A stretch of 64,000 nucleotides of DNA, from the NCBI GenBank assembly GCA_963741305.1, contig CAVUHL010000003.1, positions 3,286,001 to 3,350,000 of the forward strand, given 5' to 3'. This DNA comes from DATMER01 sp963741305 (GTDB taxonomy: Bacteria; Acidobacteriota; Thermoanaerobaculia; Multivoradales; UBA5704). Shown here piece after piece: positions 8,467-16,799 of the stretch; the stretch's first letter is position 1; the number at the start of each line of letters is the position of its first letter. The notes under the pieces are model-generated. The model was given only the letters and a program-made list of their open reading frames with translations. It was not told where the DNA came from and ran no database searches. The position numbers and the translations under genes are program-made.

Positions 8467-10083
8467 CTACATCAGCGTCGCGCCGGGACGGCGGGAGAAG
8501 AAGGGCTTGAAGGCGAGGAGCCAGAGGCCGGAGTAGTCGCGCATGAGGCGCATGCGGAGGACTTCCACCAGGCGCGCCTCGGCCCCATCGCCGGAGAGCA
8601 TGATCCCGTTCATCATGTGGCTGAAGCGCAAGAGGTACTCGTCGGCCAGGCGGGCGGTCTTGCGCGCACGGATGTAGATCGGCGACTCGCCCGTGATGGA
8701 GGTCTCGTCCATGATGCTCGTGATCTCCTGGGCCTCCTCGTTGACCAGCATCCGCAGCGCCGCGGCTTCCAGCAGGAACTGCTCCAGGCGGACGTCGTGC
8801 TCCCGTTTCCCGAAGACGCGCCGGAAGGCGACCACCTCGCGCGGCTCCAGGCGCAGGGGGAAGACGTCGGGCAGCAGCACGACCTTCTCAGGCTGCAGCT
8901 CCTGGCTGGTGTCGTGGAGCGCCTTGACCAGCCGCCGGTAGCCGTCGCCGAGGATGTCTTCCTTGTCGCCGATGTCGCCGCCATTGCCGACGGTCATCCT
9001 CGAAGAATCGGAGGAGGCGCTGAGGACGTGCTCGGCGGTGCCCAGGAACTCGGGGGGCGTGATGCGTACCGCCCCGGTGATCTTCTCGACCTGCTCGGGC
9101 CGGCCGGCGGTCAGGCGAGGCAGCAGCTCGCGCACGCGCTGGCGGATCTGGGCGATGTCCTCCAGCTTGAACTCCTCGCGCTGGAGCTGGCGCTCGAAGC
9201 GCTCGATGGCCTCGCGGAACTCCCCCAGCTCCAGGTCCAGCTCGCGGTCGACGGACACCTCGCGCTCCAGCTCGAAGACCCGCTGGTACTCGGCCACGAT
9301 GCGCTGCTCTTCCTGCCCATAGAGCCGGTGGATGCGGTTCTTGAGGGCGAGGTTCGTGTCCTGGATGGCGAGGAGCAGCTCGGGCTCGAAGTAGAGGCTC
9401 CCGAGGCCGTGCTTGAGGTCGCGGTAGCGCCGGATGAGGCCATTCGTGTTGAGGTCTTCAAGCCCCTCGACGCGCGCGGCCTCGGCGCGGATGCTGTCGA
9501 TGGCGGTGCGCTGCTCGCGGATCGCCTCGGCGCCGGGATGGGGGACGTCAACCTGGGCCCACAGGCCCTGGAAGATCTCCGAGAGGTGGCGGTAGTCGCT
9601 GAGCCGGGGCTCGCCGCCGCGGTCGTCCTCCTCTTCGCTCAGGCGGGCGAGGAGGAAGTCCACCTTGTCGAGGCGGTCGGGGTCCCAGCCGTTGCCGCGC
9701 TGGACGTAGAGATAGAACTTCACGAGCTGCGTGAGGATCTTCTCGTCATAGGAGCGCACTCGGCGGAAGAACTGGCGCAACAAGTCGGGGGTGACTCTGT
9801 TATCCTCCGCGTCGAGCGCCTCCATCAGGTCGGCCAGCCGCCGCTCGATCCCTTCAAGCCGGTTCCGGATCCGGTCGCTTTCGGAGGCATGCAGGCTCTG
9901 CGAGATCTCCTTCAGCCCGGCGTAGAGGTCCTGGAAGTCGGTGGAGTACGGATCTTCCATCCGCTGGAGAAGGCTCTTGTTGATGCTCTGGAGGAACTGG
10001 TGGAACGTCCACCCCGCCCGGAAACGGTGCGAGACGTCGGCGTAACGGCGGTGGAGAGCGCTGAGCTCTTGGACGGTCGCCAT
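8467..10083 (-). CDS. Unknown 538-residue coiled-coil protein
   Basis: I do not recognise this protein. It is soluble, highly charged and mostly helical. A likely coiled coil spans about 60-330, rich in Glu, Arg and Leu with heptad spacing (for example EFREAIERFERQLQREEF). There is no signal peptide or membrane segment and no nucleotide-binding motif. It is the first gene of the minus-strand run that continues six bases later with the GNAT gene, and it is divergent from hpt across 40 bp. Shared transcription with the biosynthetic genes is an inference from spacing. Confidence 0.7.
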   Translation of the reverse strand: MATVQELSALHRRYADVSHRFRAGWTFHQFLQSINKSLLQRMEDPYSTDFQDLYAGLKEISQSLHASESDRIRNRLEGIERRLADLMEALDAEDNRVTPDLLRQFFRRVRSYDEKILTQLVKFYLYVQRGNGWDPDRLDKVDFLLARLSEEEDDRGGEPRLSDYRHLSEIFQGLWAQVDVPHPGAEAIREQRTAIDSIRAEAARVEGLEDLNTNGLIRRYRDLKHGLGSLYFEPELLLAIQDTNLALKNRIHRLYGQEEQRIVAEYQRVFELEREVSVDRELDLELGEFREAIERFERQLQREEFKLEDIAQIRQRVRELLPRLTAGRPEQVEKITGAVRITPPEFLGTAEHVLSASSDSSRMTVGNGGDIGDKEDILGDGYRRLVKALHDTSQELQPEKVVLLPDVFPLRLEPREVVAFRRVFGKREHDVRLEQFLLEAAALRMLVNEEAQEITSIMDETSITGESPIYIRARKTARLADEYLLRFSHMMNGIMLSGDGAEARLVEVLRMRLMRDYSGLWLLAFKPFFSRRPGATLM

Positions 10084-10123
10084 GTGATTTCCAATTCGCG
10101 AGAAGCTCTGAGGATATTACGAC

Positions 10124-10714
10124 ATGCCGATGGGAAAGGAAAACGTCCGGATCCTGATCCCGCAAGAGGATCTGGAGCGCCGGATCGCGGAGATGGCCGA
10201 GGAGATCAACCGCGACTTCGCACGGAGCGCGGCGGATCAGGGCGCTGATACGGACAGCCTGGTCTGTATCGGCGTCCTCAAGGGGTCGGTCTTCTTCCTC
10301 GTCGACCTGCTCAAGAAGCTGACGTTCCCGGTCAAGGTCGATTTCTTCCAGACCGCCAGCTACGGCAGCAGCATGACGGCCGGCGAGGTCCGCATCCGCA
10401 AGGACGTCGACCTCCCTATCCGCGGCAAGGACGTGCTGCTGATCGAGGACATCGTGGACACCGGCCACACCCTCCGTACGATCCTCGGACTGCTGCGCTT
10501 CCGCGGCGCGAAAAGCGTCCGCCTCTGCGCCCTGCTCGACAAGGCCGAGCGCCGGGAGGTGGACGTGCCGATCGACTACTGCGGCTTTACGATCGAAGAT
10601 CTGTTCGTGGTGGGCTACGGGCTCGATTTCGACGAGCGCTACCGCAACCTCCCCTATATCGGCGTGCTGGAGATGGAGCAAGATACCGAACCTGACCCGC
10701 CTTCCCCTTCCTGA
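10124..10714 (+). CDS. hpt: Hypoxanthine phosphoribosyltransferase
   Basis: A 196-residue type I phosphoribosyltransferase for purine salvage, joining hypoxanthine or guanine to PRPP in the cytosol. The PRPP loop is VLLIEDIVDTGHTL near residues 104-117, the substrate-side strand CIGVLKGSVFFLVDL lies near 48-62, and VVGYGLDFDERYRNLPYIG forms the usual C-terminal region. Length fits the family. The start is ATG 10124 or ATG 10130, two codons later. ridA follows 16 bp downstream, so the two are probably co-transcribed. Confidence 0.93.
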   Translation: MPMGKENVRILIPQEDLERRIAEMAEEINRDFARSAADQGADTDSLVCIGVLKGSVFFLVDLLKKLTFPVKVDFFQTASYGSSMTAGEVRIRKDVDLPIRGKDVLLIEDIVDTGHTLRTILGLLRFRGAKSVRLCALLDKAERREVDVPIDYCGFTIEDLFVVGYGLDFDERYRNLPYIGVLEMEQDTEPDPPSPS

Positions 10715-10730
10715 GGAGACCCGGATACTC

Positions 10731-11114
10731 ATGCAATTCCTTCACACCGAAAGCGCCCCCAAGGCCATCGGCCCCTACTCTCAGGCTGTCGCCCTCGACG
10801 GCTGGCTCTATACCTCCGGCCAGGTCGCCATCGACCCCGCCACCGGCGAGCTGGTGGAGGGCGGCTTCGAGGCCCAGGCCCAGCGGGTGTTCGAAAACCT
10901 CCGCCAGGTTCTGGCGAGCGCCGGCTGCAACTTCCAGGACGTGGTCAAGGCCACGGTCTACGTGATTGACCTCGGCAACTTCCCGAAGCTGAACGCCATC
11001 TATGCCGAAATCATGGGAGAGCACCGGCCGGCCCGATCGACCGTGCAGGTCTCCGCGCTGCCGAAAGGGGCGATGGTGGAGATCGATCTGGTAGCCAAGA
11101 TCCCGTCGGTTTGA
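10731..11114 (+). CDS. ridA: RidA family 2-iminobutanoate/2-iminopropanoate deaminase
   Basis: 127 residues, standard length. RidA trimers hydrolyse reactive enamine/imine intermediates released by PLP enzymes such as threonine dehydratase. Diagnostic stretches are AIGPYSQAV near the N-terminus, LYTSGQVAIDP, and HRPARSTVQV, which carries the carboxylate-binding Arg. The ATG follows GGAGA by about 14 bases. A PLP-dependent threonine aldolase lies nearby on the other strand, though it is not in the same operon. The stop is three bases from the convergent stop of the signal peptidase gene. Confidence 0.93.
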   Translation: MQFLHTESAPKAIGPYSQAVALDGWLYTSGQVAIDPATGELVEGGFEAQAQRVFENLRQVLASAGCNFQDVVKATVYVIDLGNFPKLNAIYAEIMGEHRPARSTVQVSALPKGAMVEIDLVAKIPSV

Positions 11115-11117
11115 CCC

Positions 11118-11720
11118 TCAGTGCAGGGTCCGGCCCAGCCGGTCCCAACGGACCTGCCCCTTGTCCTCATCGTAGGACCAGTAGACCCACATCCGGGGGC
11201 CGCCCGTGACGAGGCTCCGCTCGACGGGACCGTGAAACCGGCTGTCGAGGCTGTAGTCCCGATTGTCGCCGAGCATGAAGTACTGCCCTGGGAGGACCAC
11301 GAAAGGCCCGAAGTGGTCCCGGCCCAGCGACGGGGGCATAAGGAGCGGATCCTGGTGAATGGCGTAGGGCTCGTCCTGCGGCTGGCCATTGATCAGGAGC
11401 CCCTTGTCCAGGATCTCGACCCGGTCGCCCGGCACCGCCACCACGCGGGCGACCTTTTCGACCGTCCCTTCCTCTTCGCGCCCCGGAATCACGTGCACGA
11501 CCAGCTCGCCCCGGCGTGGCTCCCGGCTGCGATAGGTCCTCTTATCCACGTAGATGTGGTCGCCCTTGAGGATCGTCATCTCCATCGAAGACGCCGGGAT
11601 CCTGTAGGACCGCCAGCCGTAGGTGCTGAACGCCCAAACACCGAGGTTCGCCACGACCGTGAACCCCACGACCCCGAGGAACAACAACAGGACGCGGCGG
11701 AGATAGGACGGACGGCTCAT
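11118..11720 (-). CDS. lepB: Signal peptidase I with an atypical lysine position
   Basis: 200 residues: a single N-terminal membrane anchor (about 8-31), then a periplasmic S26 fold. The nucleophile is Ser45 in IPASSMEMTIL. The box PGQYFMLGDNRDYSLDSR is complete. The second catalytic box reads EKVARVVAVPGD: counting back from PGD, the place of the general-base Lys in KRxxGxPGD is Ala91, and a Lys sits two residues earlier (Lys89). Either Lys89 serves as base with a shifted strand, or the enzyme is impaired. It overlaps the threonine aldolase stop by ATGA and ends the long minus-strand run. Confidence 0.85.
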   Translation of the reverse strand: MSRPSYLRRVLLLFLGVVGFTVVANLGVWAFSTYGWRSYRIPASSMEMTILKGDHIYVDKRTYRSREPRRGELVVHVIPGREEEGTVEKVARVVAVPGDRVEILDKGLLINGQPQDEPYAIHQDPLLMPPSLGRDHFGPFVVLPGQYFMLGDNRDYSLDSRFHGPVERSLVTGGPRMWVYWSYDEDKGQVRWDRLGRTLH

Positions 11721-12757
11721 ACCGGGCTCGGCACTCCCGCCACCCGCCGGATGCGCTCGATCGCCTCGTCCAACTGAGCTGCGCTGACATCCCGATGGGT
11801 CACGAAGCGAGCGTAATCGCGGGAAACCTGGCTCCCGAGCACGCCGCCTTCCTTCACCCGGGCGAGAAAGCCCGCGGCGCCTTCGGCAACCCGGCAGACC
11901 ACAATGTTGGTCTGCACCGCGGCGGGATCGATCTCGACCCCCGGCAGCTCGGCGAGGGCGTGAGCGAGACGGGCCGCGTTCTCGTGGTCTTCGGCCAGGC
12001 GAGCAGGCCCCTTGCGGAGCGCGACCAGGCCGGCGGCGGCGATGCCTCCCACCTGGCGCATGCCGCCTCCGAACATCTTCCTCACCCTGCGGGCCTCCCG
12101 GATGAAGTCCCTCCGGCCGCAGAGGATCGAGCCGACCGGCGCGCCCAGCCCCTTGGACAGGCAGAACATCAGCGTGTCGAAGCCGGCAGCCAGGGCCGCG
12201 GCCGTCGTGCCCAGGGTGACCGCCGCGTTGAAGATACGGGCGCCATCCAGGTGGACAGGCAGGCCGTGCCGCCGCGCCACGTCCAGGAGCCGGTCCAGGT
12301 GGGGACGGTCGTAGACGAATCCCCCCGCGAGGTTGGCGGAGTTCTCGACCTCGAGCAGACCGGTGCGCGACTGCAGGGGCGGGTTCTCGCGGATCAGGGC
12401 TTCGACCTCGCCGGGGTCCAGGAGCCCACGAGGGGAATAGAGAGCGCGCGGGACCAGGCCGGAGAGGGCGGAGAGGGCGCCCATCTCGAACTGCAGGATG
12501 TGGCTCATCGCGTCACAGATCACCTCCTCGCCGGGCCTCGCGAGGAGGCGCAGGGCGATCTGGTTGCCCATGGTCCCCGTGGGGACGAAGAGGGCTGCCT
12601 CGAATCCAAGGAGGCCGGCGGACTCCTCCTCGAGGAGGTTGACCGTAGGGTCCTCGCCGTAGACGTCGTCCCCGACTTCGGCTTCCGCCATGGCCCGGCG
12701 CATCTCGGCGTCGGGGCGCGTGACTGTGTCGGAGCGCAGGTCGATCCACTCGCTCAT
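11717..12757 (-). CDS. ltaE: Low-specificity L-threonine aldolase
   Basis: A 346-residue fold-type I PLP enzyme that cleaves threonine or allo-threonine to glycine and acetaldehyde. It begins with the family hallmark IDLRSDTVTRP and continues GDDVYGEDPTVN. The PLP lysine is in CLSKGLGAPVGS, and the preceding strand LPVHLDGARIFNAAV holds the PLP-ring Asp. Length is normal. Its ATG overlaps the stop of the upstream unknown gene, and its stop overlaps the lepB start, so translation is probably coupled through all three. Confidence 0.93.
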   Translation of the reverse strand: MSEWIDLRSDTVTRPDAEMRRAMAEAEVGDDVYGEDPTVNLLEEESAGLLGFEAALFVPTGTMGNQIALRLLARPGEEVICDAMSHILQFEMGALSALSGLVPRALYSPRGLLDPGEVEALIRENPPLQSRTGLLEVENSANLAGGFVYDRPHLDRLLDVARRHGLPVHLDGARIFNAAVTLGTTAAALAAGFDTLMFCLSKGLGAPVGSILCGRRDFIREARRVRKMFGGGMRQVGGIAAAGLVALRKGPARLAEDHENAARLAHALAELPGVEIDPAAVQTNIVVCRVAEGAAGFLARVKEGGVLGSQVSRDYARFVTHRDVSAAQLDEAIERIRRVAGVPSPV

Positions 12758-13728
12758 GTCAGGTACTCCGTCAACAGCTCTTCCAGCAGCTCCGACTCCC
12801 CAGCCTCGACCACCGCCGTCATGGCCTCGCGGCTGCGCTCGTCGAGCGCCGGGATGACGGCGAGGTTGCCCTCGCGGGCCAGCGCGTCGAGGTCGTAGGT
12901 GGTCTCGTCCACCCAGCGGGCGGCGCGGTAGAAGCCCTGCCCCTGCTCCACCGACCGGCCGAGGCGCAGCCAGAGCTCCGCGATCAGGGCGAGGACTTCG
13001 CCGATGCGCCGGTTCTCCCTACCCACGATCGGAGCGCGTGGCAATGGGCGCGGCAGGAAGGGATCGAGCCCATGGCGGTGCGCCACGCGGGCGAAATCCC
13101 TCTCGGAAGGGGGCTCGCGGTGGAACACGGCTTCGAAGACCTCGTCAGGCTTTTCGAGCTCGTCAAGGAGACGGCGCCGGTCGGCCGGCACCAGCAGGGG
13201 CGTGACGGCTTGGGCGCAGCGCGCTCCCGAGGAGGCGAGACGGCGGCAGCCTTCATCCCAGAGCGAAGGGTCATCGGTCAGCCCGGGCACCAGCGGCCAT
13301 GCGACCGAGGCTCCAGTCGGCAGCCGGTCGAGCTTGCCCATCTCTCCATCGAGCAGGACCGCGAGGAGATCGAAGACGAACGTCACCCCCTGGACTGACG
13401 GGATGCGCGACTCTTCCCCCGGGAAAAGGTGGACAAGCACCGGAGTGCCGTCCACGAGCCGGGCGGTCGCGAGGTCGTCCCGTACCCCGGCCCGCTTCGG
13501 CGGTACGGGCGGCAGGTAGAGGACGTCGTCGAGGGGGATGTCTGCCAGAGTCTCGATGGCGGGCCCGCGGCTTCCTTTGCGGCTCCAATCCCCCAGCCGG
13601 GCGGCTGCCAGATGGATCCACGGACGGTCCGGGGTCTCCCAGTTGCGGGGCACGTACCGTATCCAGAAACGGCCCGGCTCGGGGAGCTGCGACGCCGGCT
13701 TGGCGCGGGCAGCCGCCTCTGTGCTCAA
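12754..13728 (-). CDS. Unknown 324-residue protein
   Basis: Not recognised. It is soluble, with no signal peptide. It is Pro- and Trp-containing in the N-terminal third (GRFWIRYVPRNWETPDRPWIHLA), has a mixed alpha/beta middle (PVLVHLFPGEES, QGVTFVFDLLAVLLDGE) and a Leu/Glu-rich C-terminus that ends ELLEELLTEYLT. I see no metal-binding cluster or P-loop. It is joined by ATGA overlaps to ribE upstream and threonine aldolase downstream, so it belongs to this housekeeping operon, but its role cannot be told from context. Confidence 0.75.
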   Translation of the reverse strand: MSTEAAARAKPASQLPEPGRFWIRYVPRNWETPDRPWIHLAAARLGDWSRKGSRGPAIETLADIPLDDVLYLPPVPPKRAGVRDDLATARLVDGTPVLVHLFPGEESRIPSVQGVTFVFDLLAVLLDGEMGKLDRLPTGASVAWPLVPGLTDDPSLWDEGCRRLASSGARCAQAVTPLLVPADRRRLLDELEKPDEVFEAVFHREPPSERDFARVAHRHGLDPFLPRPLPRAPIVGRENRRIGEVLALIAELWLRLGRSVEQGQGFYRAARWVDETTYDLDALAREGNLAVIPALDERSREAMTAVVEAGESELLEELLTEYLT

Positions 13729-14333
13729 GCCAGCCCCCTCGCGGCGAGCATGCGCTGGACGTACTTGGCGATCACGTCCACCTCCAGGTTCACCCGGTCG
13801 CCGGGCTCCAGGAGGGAGAGGGTCGTGACCTCCAGAGTGTGCGGGATGAGCGCCACTTCGAAACGGTCGGGAAGGAGGGCGGAGACAGTCAGGCTGACCC
13901 CGTCCACCGTGACCGAGCCCTTCTCCACCAGGTAAGGGGCAAGCTCGGGCGGGATCGAGAAGGCGAGCACCCGGTGATCTTCGAGATCGCGCCGGTCCAC
14001 CAAGCGGGCGGTGCTATCCACGTGCCCCTGGACCATGTGGCCGCCAAGGGCATCACCCATGCGCAGCGCGGGCTCCAGGTTCACGTCGCTCCCCTGCTTG
14101 AGGCTTCCGAGGTTGGTGCGCGACAGGGTCTCGGGGGAAAGCTCGACGGTCGAGCAGGTCCCCGACAGCTCCGTGATGGTGAGGCAGACGCCGGACACGG
14201 AGAGGCTCGCGCCGATTTCCAGGCGCCGGCCCACCTCCTCGCTGTGTCCGATCACCAAACGGACGCCCCCCTGGCCCGACGGCGCCGGGTCTTCAATCAG
14301 GCGCCCACGCTCGACAACAATTCCTGTAAACAC
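13725..14333 (-). CDS. ribE: Riboflavin synthase alpha chain
   Basis: 202 residues made of the two tandem lumazine-binding barrels typical of riboflavin synthase, which dismutates two molecules of 6,7-dimethyl-8-ribityllumazine to riboflavin. The first barrel starts MFTGIVVERG and has ASLSVSGVCLTI; the second has GHVDSTARLV and KGSVTVDGVSLTV. The start lies 37 bases inside the end of ribD. Only ribD and ribE of the riboflavin pathway are in this window. Confidence 0.93.
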   Translation of the reverse strand: MFTGIVVERGRLIEDPAPSGQGGVRLVIGHSEEVGRRLEIGASLSVSGVCLTITELSGTCSTVELSPETLSRTNLGSLKQGSDVNLEPALRMGDALGGHMVQGHVDSTARLVDRRDLEDHRVLAFSIPPELAPYLVEKGSVTVDGVSLTVSALLPDRFEVALIPHTLEVTTLSLLEPGDRVNLEVDVIAKYVQRMLAARGLA

Positions 14334-15475
14334 CCTTTGCGATACCCCATGAGGATGACGTCGCCGCCGCGTTGACGGGTTTCAATCCGCTCCAGCCGGG
14401 CCGCTCCGGCGAGCGAGGGGAAGCCTTCGCCTCCCAGCGGCCCCGGCGCCGACCGTCCACCGATCAGGAGGGGCGCGCAGTCGATTCCGATTCGATCGTA
14501 GAGGCCGGCGCGGACGAAGCTCGCGTGGACCTCGGCGCCCCCTTCCACGAGGACGCTCCGGATGCCGCGCTTGTGGAGGTCGGCCAGCACGGCGCCGGGC
14601 TCGACGGCGGGCAGCCCGATGATCCGGGCCCAGCGCTCCTCCAGAGCCTGACAGCGCTCCCGATCGGTCGATTCAGTGTATATCAGCACCGTCCCTTCCA
14701 CCTGGAAGAGCCGCGCCTCTGGCGCAGTCCGCAGCCGGCGGTCGAGGACCACCCGCACGTTGGGCCGGCCAGCGAGCCCAAGCCGGCGGTCCAGCCTCGG
14801 GTTGTCGGCCAGGACGGTCCCGGACCCGACGAGGATCGCGTCGTGCTCCTCGCGCAAGGCCAGCCCCCAGCGGCGGCCGGCCGGAGACGAGATCCACTGG
14901 CTCTCGCCGGCCGCTGTGGCGATGCGGCCATCCAGGCTCATGGCCCACTTGAGGGTGACCGCGGGGCGGCCGAGCACGGCGGGGATCAGAAAGCGCAGGT
15001 TGAGGCGGACCGCCTCGTCGGCCAGGATGCCGTGCTCCACTTCCACCCCGGAAGCCTGGAGGCGCTCGAAGCCTCCGGCGGCGACGCGATGGGGGTCCCG
15101 GTGACAGGCCACGAGCCGGGAGATCCCGGCTGCCAGCACGGCGTCTACACAGGGAGGAGTCCGGCCGTGATGGTTGCAGGGCTCCAGGGTCACGTAGAGG
15201 GTGGCGCCCCGGGCACGGGAGCCAGCGGCGCGGAGGGCCTCGACCTCGGCATGAGGCCCTCCGACCTGCCGGTGCCAGCCGCGCCCCACGATCTCTTCCC
15301 CTTGGACCACGAGGGCGCCGACCATGGGGTTGGGTGACGTGCGGTAGCGCCCCCGGGCCGCCAGGAGGAGGGCCTTCCGGAGGAAATCAACCTGGAGGAA
15401 ATCAGCCGAGGAGGGCAGAGGCGAACTCCCGCGGACGGAAATCCACCAGGTCGTCGGCCTTCTCCCCCACGCCAA
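14297..15475 (-). CDS. ribD: Riboflavin biosynthesis deaminase/reductase RibD, start uncertain
   Basis: A bifunctional pyrimidine deaminase and reductase. The deaminase has Zn motifs PHAEVEAL and LEPCNHHGRTPPC. The reductase follows (TLKWAMSLDGRIA, then LVEGGAEVHASF). Conserved homology begins near DFLRKALLLAARGRY, just after the ftsY stop at 15402. In this frame I find no ATG, GTG or TTG near that point; the only canonical start is TTG 15475, 74 bases inside ftsY and with no clear ribosome binding site. Either a rare codon starts the protein or translation is coupled to ftsY. The end overlaps ribE. Confidence 0.85.
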   Translation of the reverse strand: MAWGRRPTTWWISVRGSSPLPSSADFLQVDFLRKALLLAARGRYRTSPNPMVGALVVQGEEIVGRGWHRQVGGPHAEVEALRAAGSRARGATLYVTLEPCNHHGRTPPCVDAVLAAGISRLVACHRDPHRVAAGGFERLQASGVEVEHGILADEAVRLNLRFLIPAVLGRPAVTLKWAMSLDGRIATAAGESQWISSPAGRRWGLALREEHDAILVGSGTVLADNPRLDRRLGLAGRPNVRVVLDRRLRTAPEARLFQVEGTVLIYTESTDRERCQALEERWARIIGLPAVEPGAVLADLHKRGIRSVLVEGGAEVHASFVRAGLYDRIGIDCAPLLIGGRSAPGPLGGEGFPSLAGAARLERIETRQRGGDVILMGYRKGCLQELLSSVGA

Positions 15476-16385
15476 GGTAAAGCACGGGCAGGCGCAGCTC
15501 CTTGGCGATGGCCACCACCATGCCGCCCTTGGCCGTGCCGTCCAGCTTGGCGAGGAGCACGCCGTCGATGGGCACGACCTGGCTGAAGGTCTTCGCCTGG
15601 GCCAGGGCGTTCTGGCCCGTGGTGGCGTCGAGCACCAGGATCGTCTGCTTCTGCCAGTTCGTGGCTTCGCGGTCGATCACCCGGCGGACTTTGCTCAGCT
15701 CGGCCATCAGGTGGTCCTTGGTGTGGAGGCGGCCCGCGGTGTCGACGATCAGGTTGTCGATCCGGCGCGCATTGGCCGCGTGGATGGCGTCATAGATCAC
15801 GGCCCCGGGATCGGCGCCCTGGGCCTGGCGGATGACCTCGACGCCCAGGCGCTCCCCCCAGAGGGCGAGCTGCTCGATGGCCGCGGCGCGGAAGGTGTCG
15901 CCCGCGGCGAGCATGACCCGCTGCCCCTGCTGCTGGGAGCGCTTGGCGAGCTTGGCGATCGAGGTGGTCTTGCCCACCCCGTTGACCCCCACCACGAGGG
16001 TGAGGACCGGGCCTCTGCCCAGGAGCCGCGGCTTGGGCGCCTGAAAGAGAAGGTCGGCGATCTCGTCGGAGAGGATCTTGCGGAGGCGGGTGGCGCTGGT
16101 GGTCTGCTCCTTGAGGGCGTTCTTGCGCACGAGGGCCACGAGGCCGAGGGAGGTCTCGACGCCCATGTCCGCGCCGATCAGGACCTCCTCCAGGTATTCG
16201 AGTGTCGATTCGTCGAGAGCAGTCTCGCCTTTTACGGCGGAGGACACCTTCTCGATGATCTCGTTGTGAGTCATGAAGAGGCCGCGCTTGAGCTTCCCCC
16301 AGAAGTTCTTCTGCTCCTCTTCCTGTGGCGCCTGGGTCTCCGGCGCCAGCTCGAGGATCTCGCTTTTCTTGGGTTCGTCAGCCAT
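15402..16385 (-). CDS. ftsY: Signal recognition particle receptor FtsY
   Basis: 327 residues: a short acidic N-terminal region (about 1-28), then the NG domain of the SRP GTPase that docks ribosome-SRP complexes at the membrane. G1 is GVNGVGKTTSIAKLA, the insertion-box region DTFRAAAIEQL, G3 is VDTAGRLH and G4 is TKDH/LAKLDGTAKGG. The short A domain is usual outside Enterobacteria. It lies 39 bp after the Roadblock gene and shares its last bases with the possible ribD start. Confidence 0.95.
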   Translation of the reverse strand: MADEPKKSEILELAPETQAPQEEEQKNFWGKLKRGLFMTHNEIIEKVSSAVKGETALDESTLEYLEEVLIGADMGVETSLGLVALVRKNALKEQTTSATRLRKILSDEIADLLFQAPKPRLLGRGPVLTLVVGVNGVGKTTSIAKLAKRSQQQGQRVMLAAGDTFRAAAIEQLALWGERLGVEVIRQAQGADPGAVIYDAIHAANARRIDNLIVDTAGRLHTKDHLMAELSKVRRVIDREATNWQKQTILVLDATTGQNALAQAKTFSQVVPIDGVLLAKLDGTAKGGMVVAIAKELRLPVLYLGVGEKADDLVDFRPREFASALLG

Positions 16386-16424
16386 AACGGAGGGATGATA
16401 TCAGCCCCCGCCGGAGGGATGGGA

Positions 16425-16787
16425 TCAGCTGAACAGTTCGTGGGTGAGCTGCTTGACCGCTTCGCCGAGGCTGGCGCGGGCCTGCGCCACGAGGGCGGGG
16501 TGCTTCTGGACCAGGGCCAGGGAGTAGCCGTCCGGCAGGGGGACGACATAGATGTGGATGCCGCGCTTCTCGATGTGCAGCACCCGCAGCCCGCCGAGGT
16601 CGTTGGCCGCGAGGAGCTTCTCGAAATGGCGGATGTAGATGCCCAGGTAGGCGCCGACCACCTTCATCTCGTGCGGGCTGAAGTCCGCGCAGGCGAGGTC
16701 CACCGTCTCGCCGGTGCCATCGAGGAAGATGGCGCCCAAGGCGTCTTTGTTGTTGGCCAGCAGGTTGGCGAGGACGTATTGGAACAT
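16425..16787 (-). CDS. Roadblock/LC7-like small protein
   Basis: 120 residues, starting MFQYVLANLLANNKDALGAIFLDGTGETVD, which is the strand-helix opening of Roadblock/LC7 domains. These proteins (MglB is one) often regulate small GTPases or respond to signals. It follows the HD-GYP gene by 12 bp and precedes ftsY by 39 bp. No MglA-type GTPase is visible; the only GTPase next door is FtsY, and a link to it would be speculation. The family assignment rests on the overall pattern and is moderate. Confidence 0.65.
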   Translation of the reverse strand: MFQYVLANLLANNKDALGAIFLDGTGETVDLACADFSPHEMKVVGAYLGIYIRHFEKLLAANDLGGLRVLHIEKRGIHIYVVPLPDGYSLALVQKHPALVAQARASLGEAVKQLTHELFS

Positions 16788-16799
16788 CGAGGCGGGATT

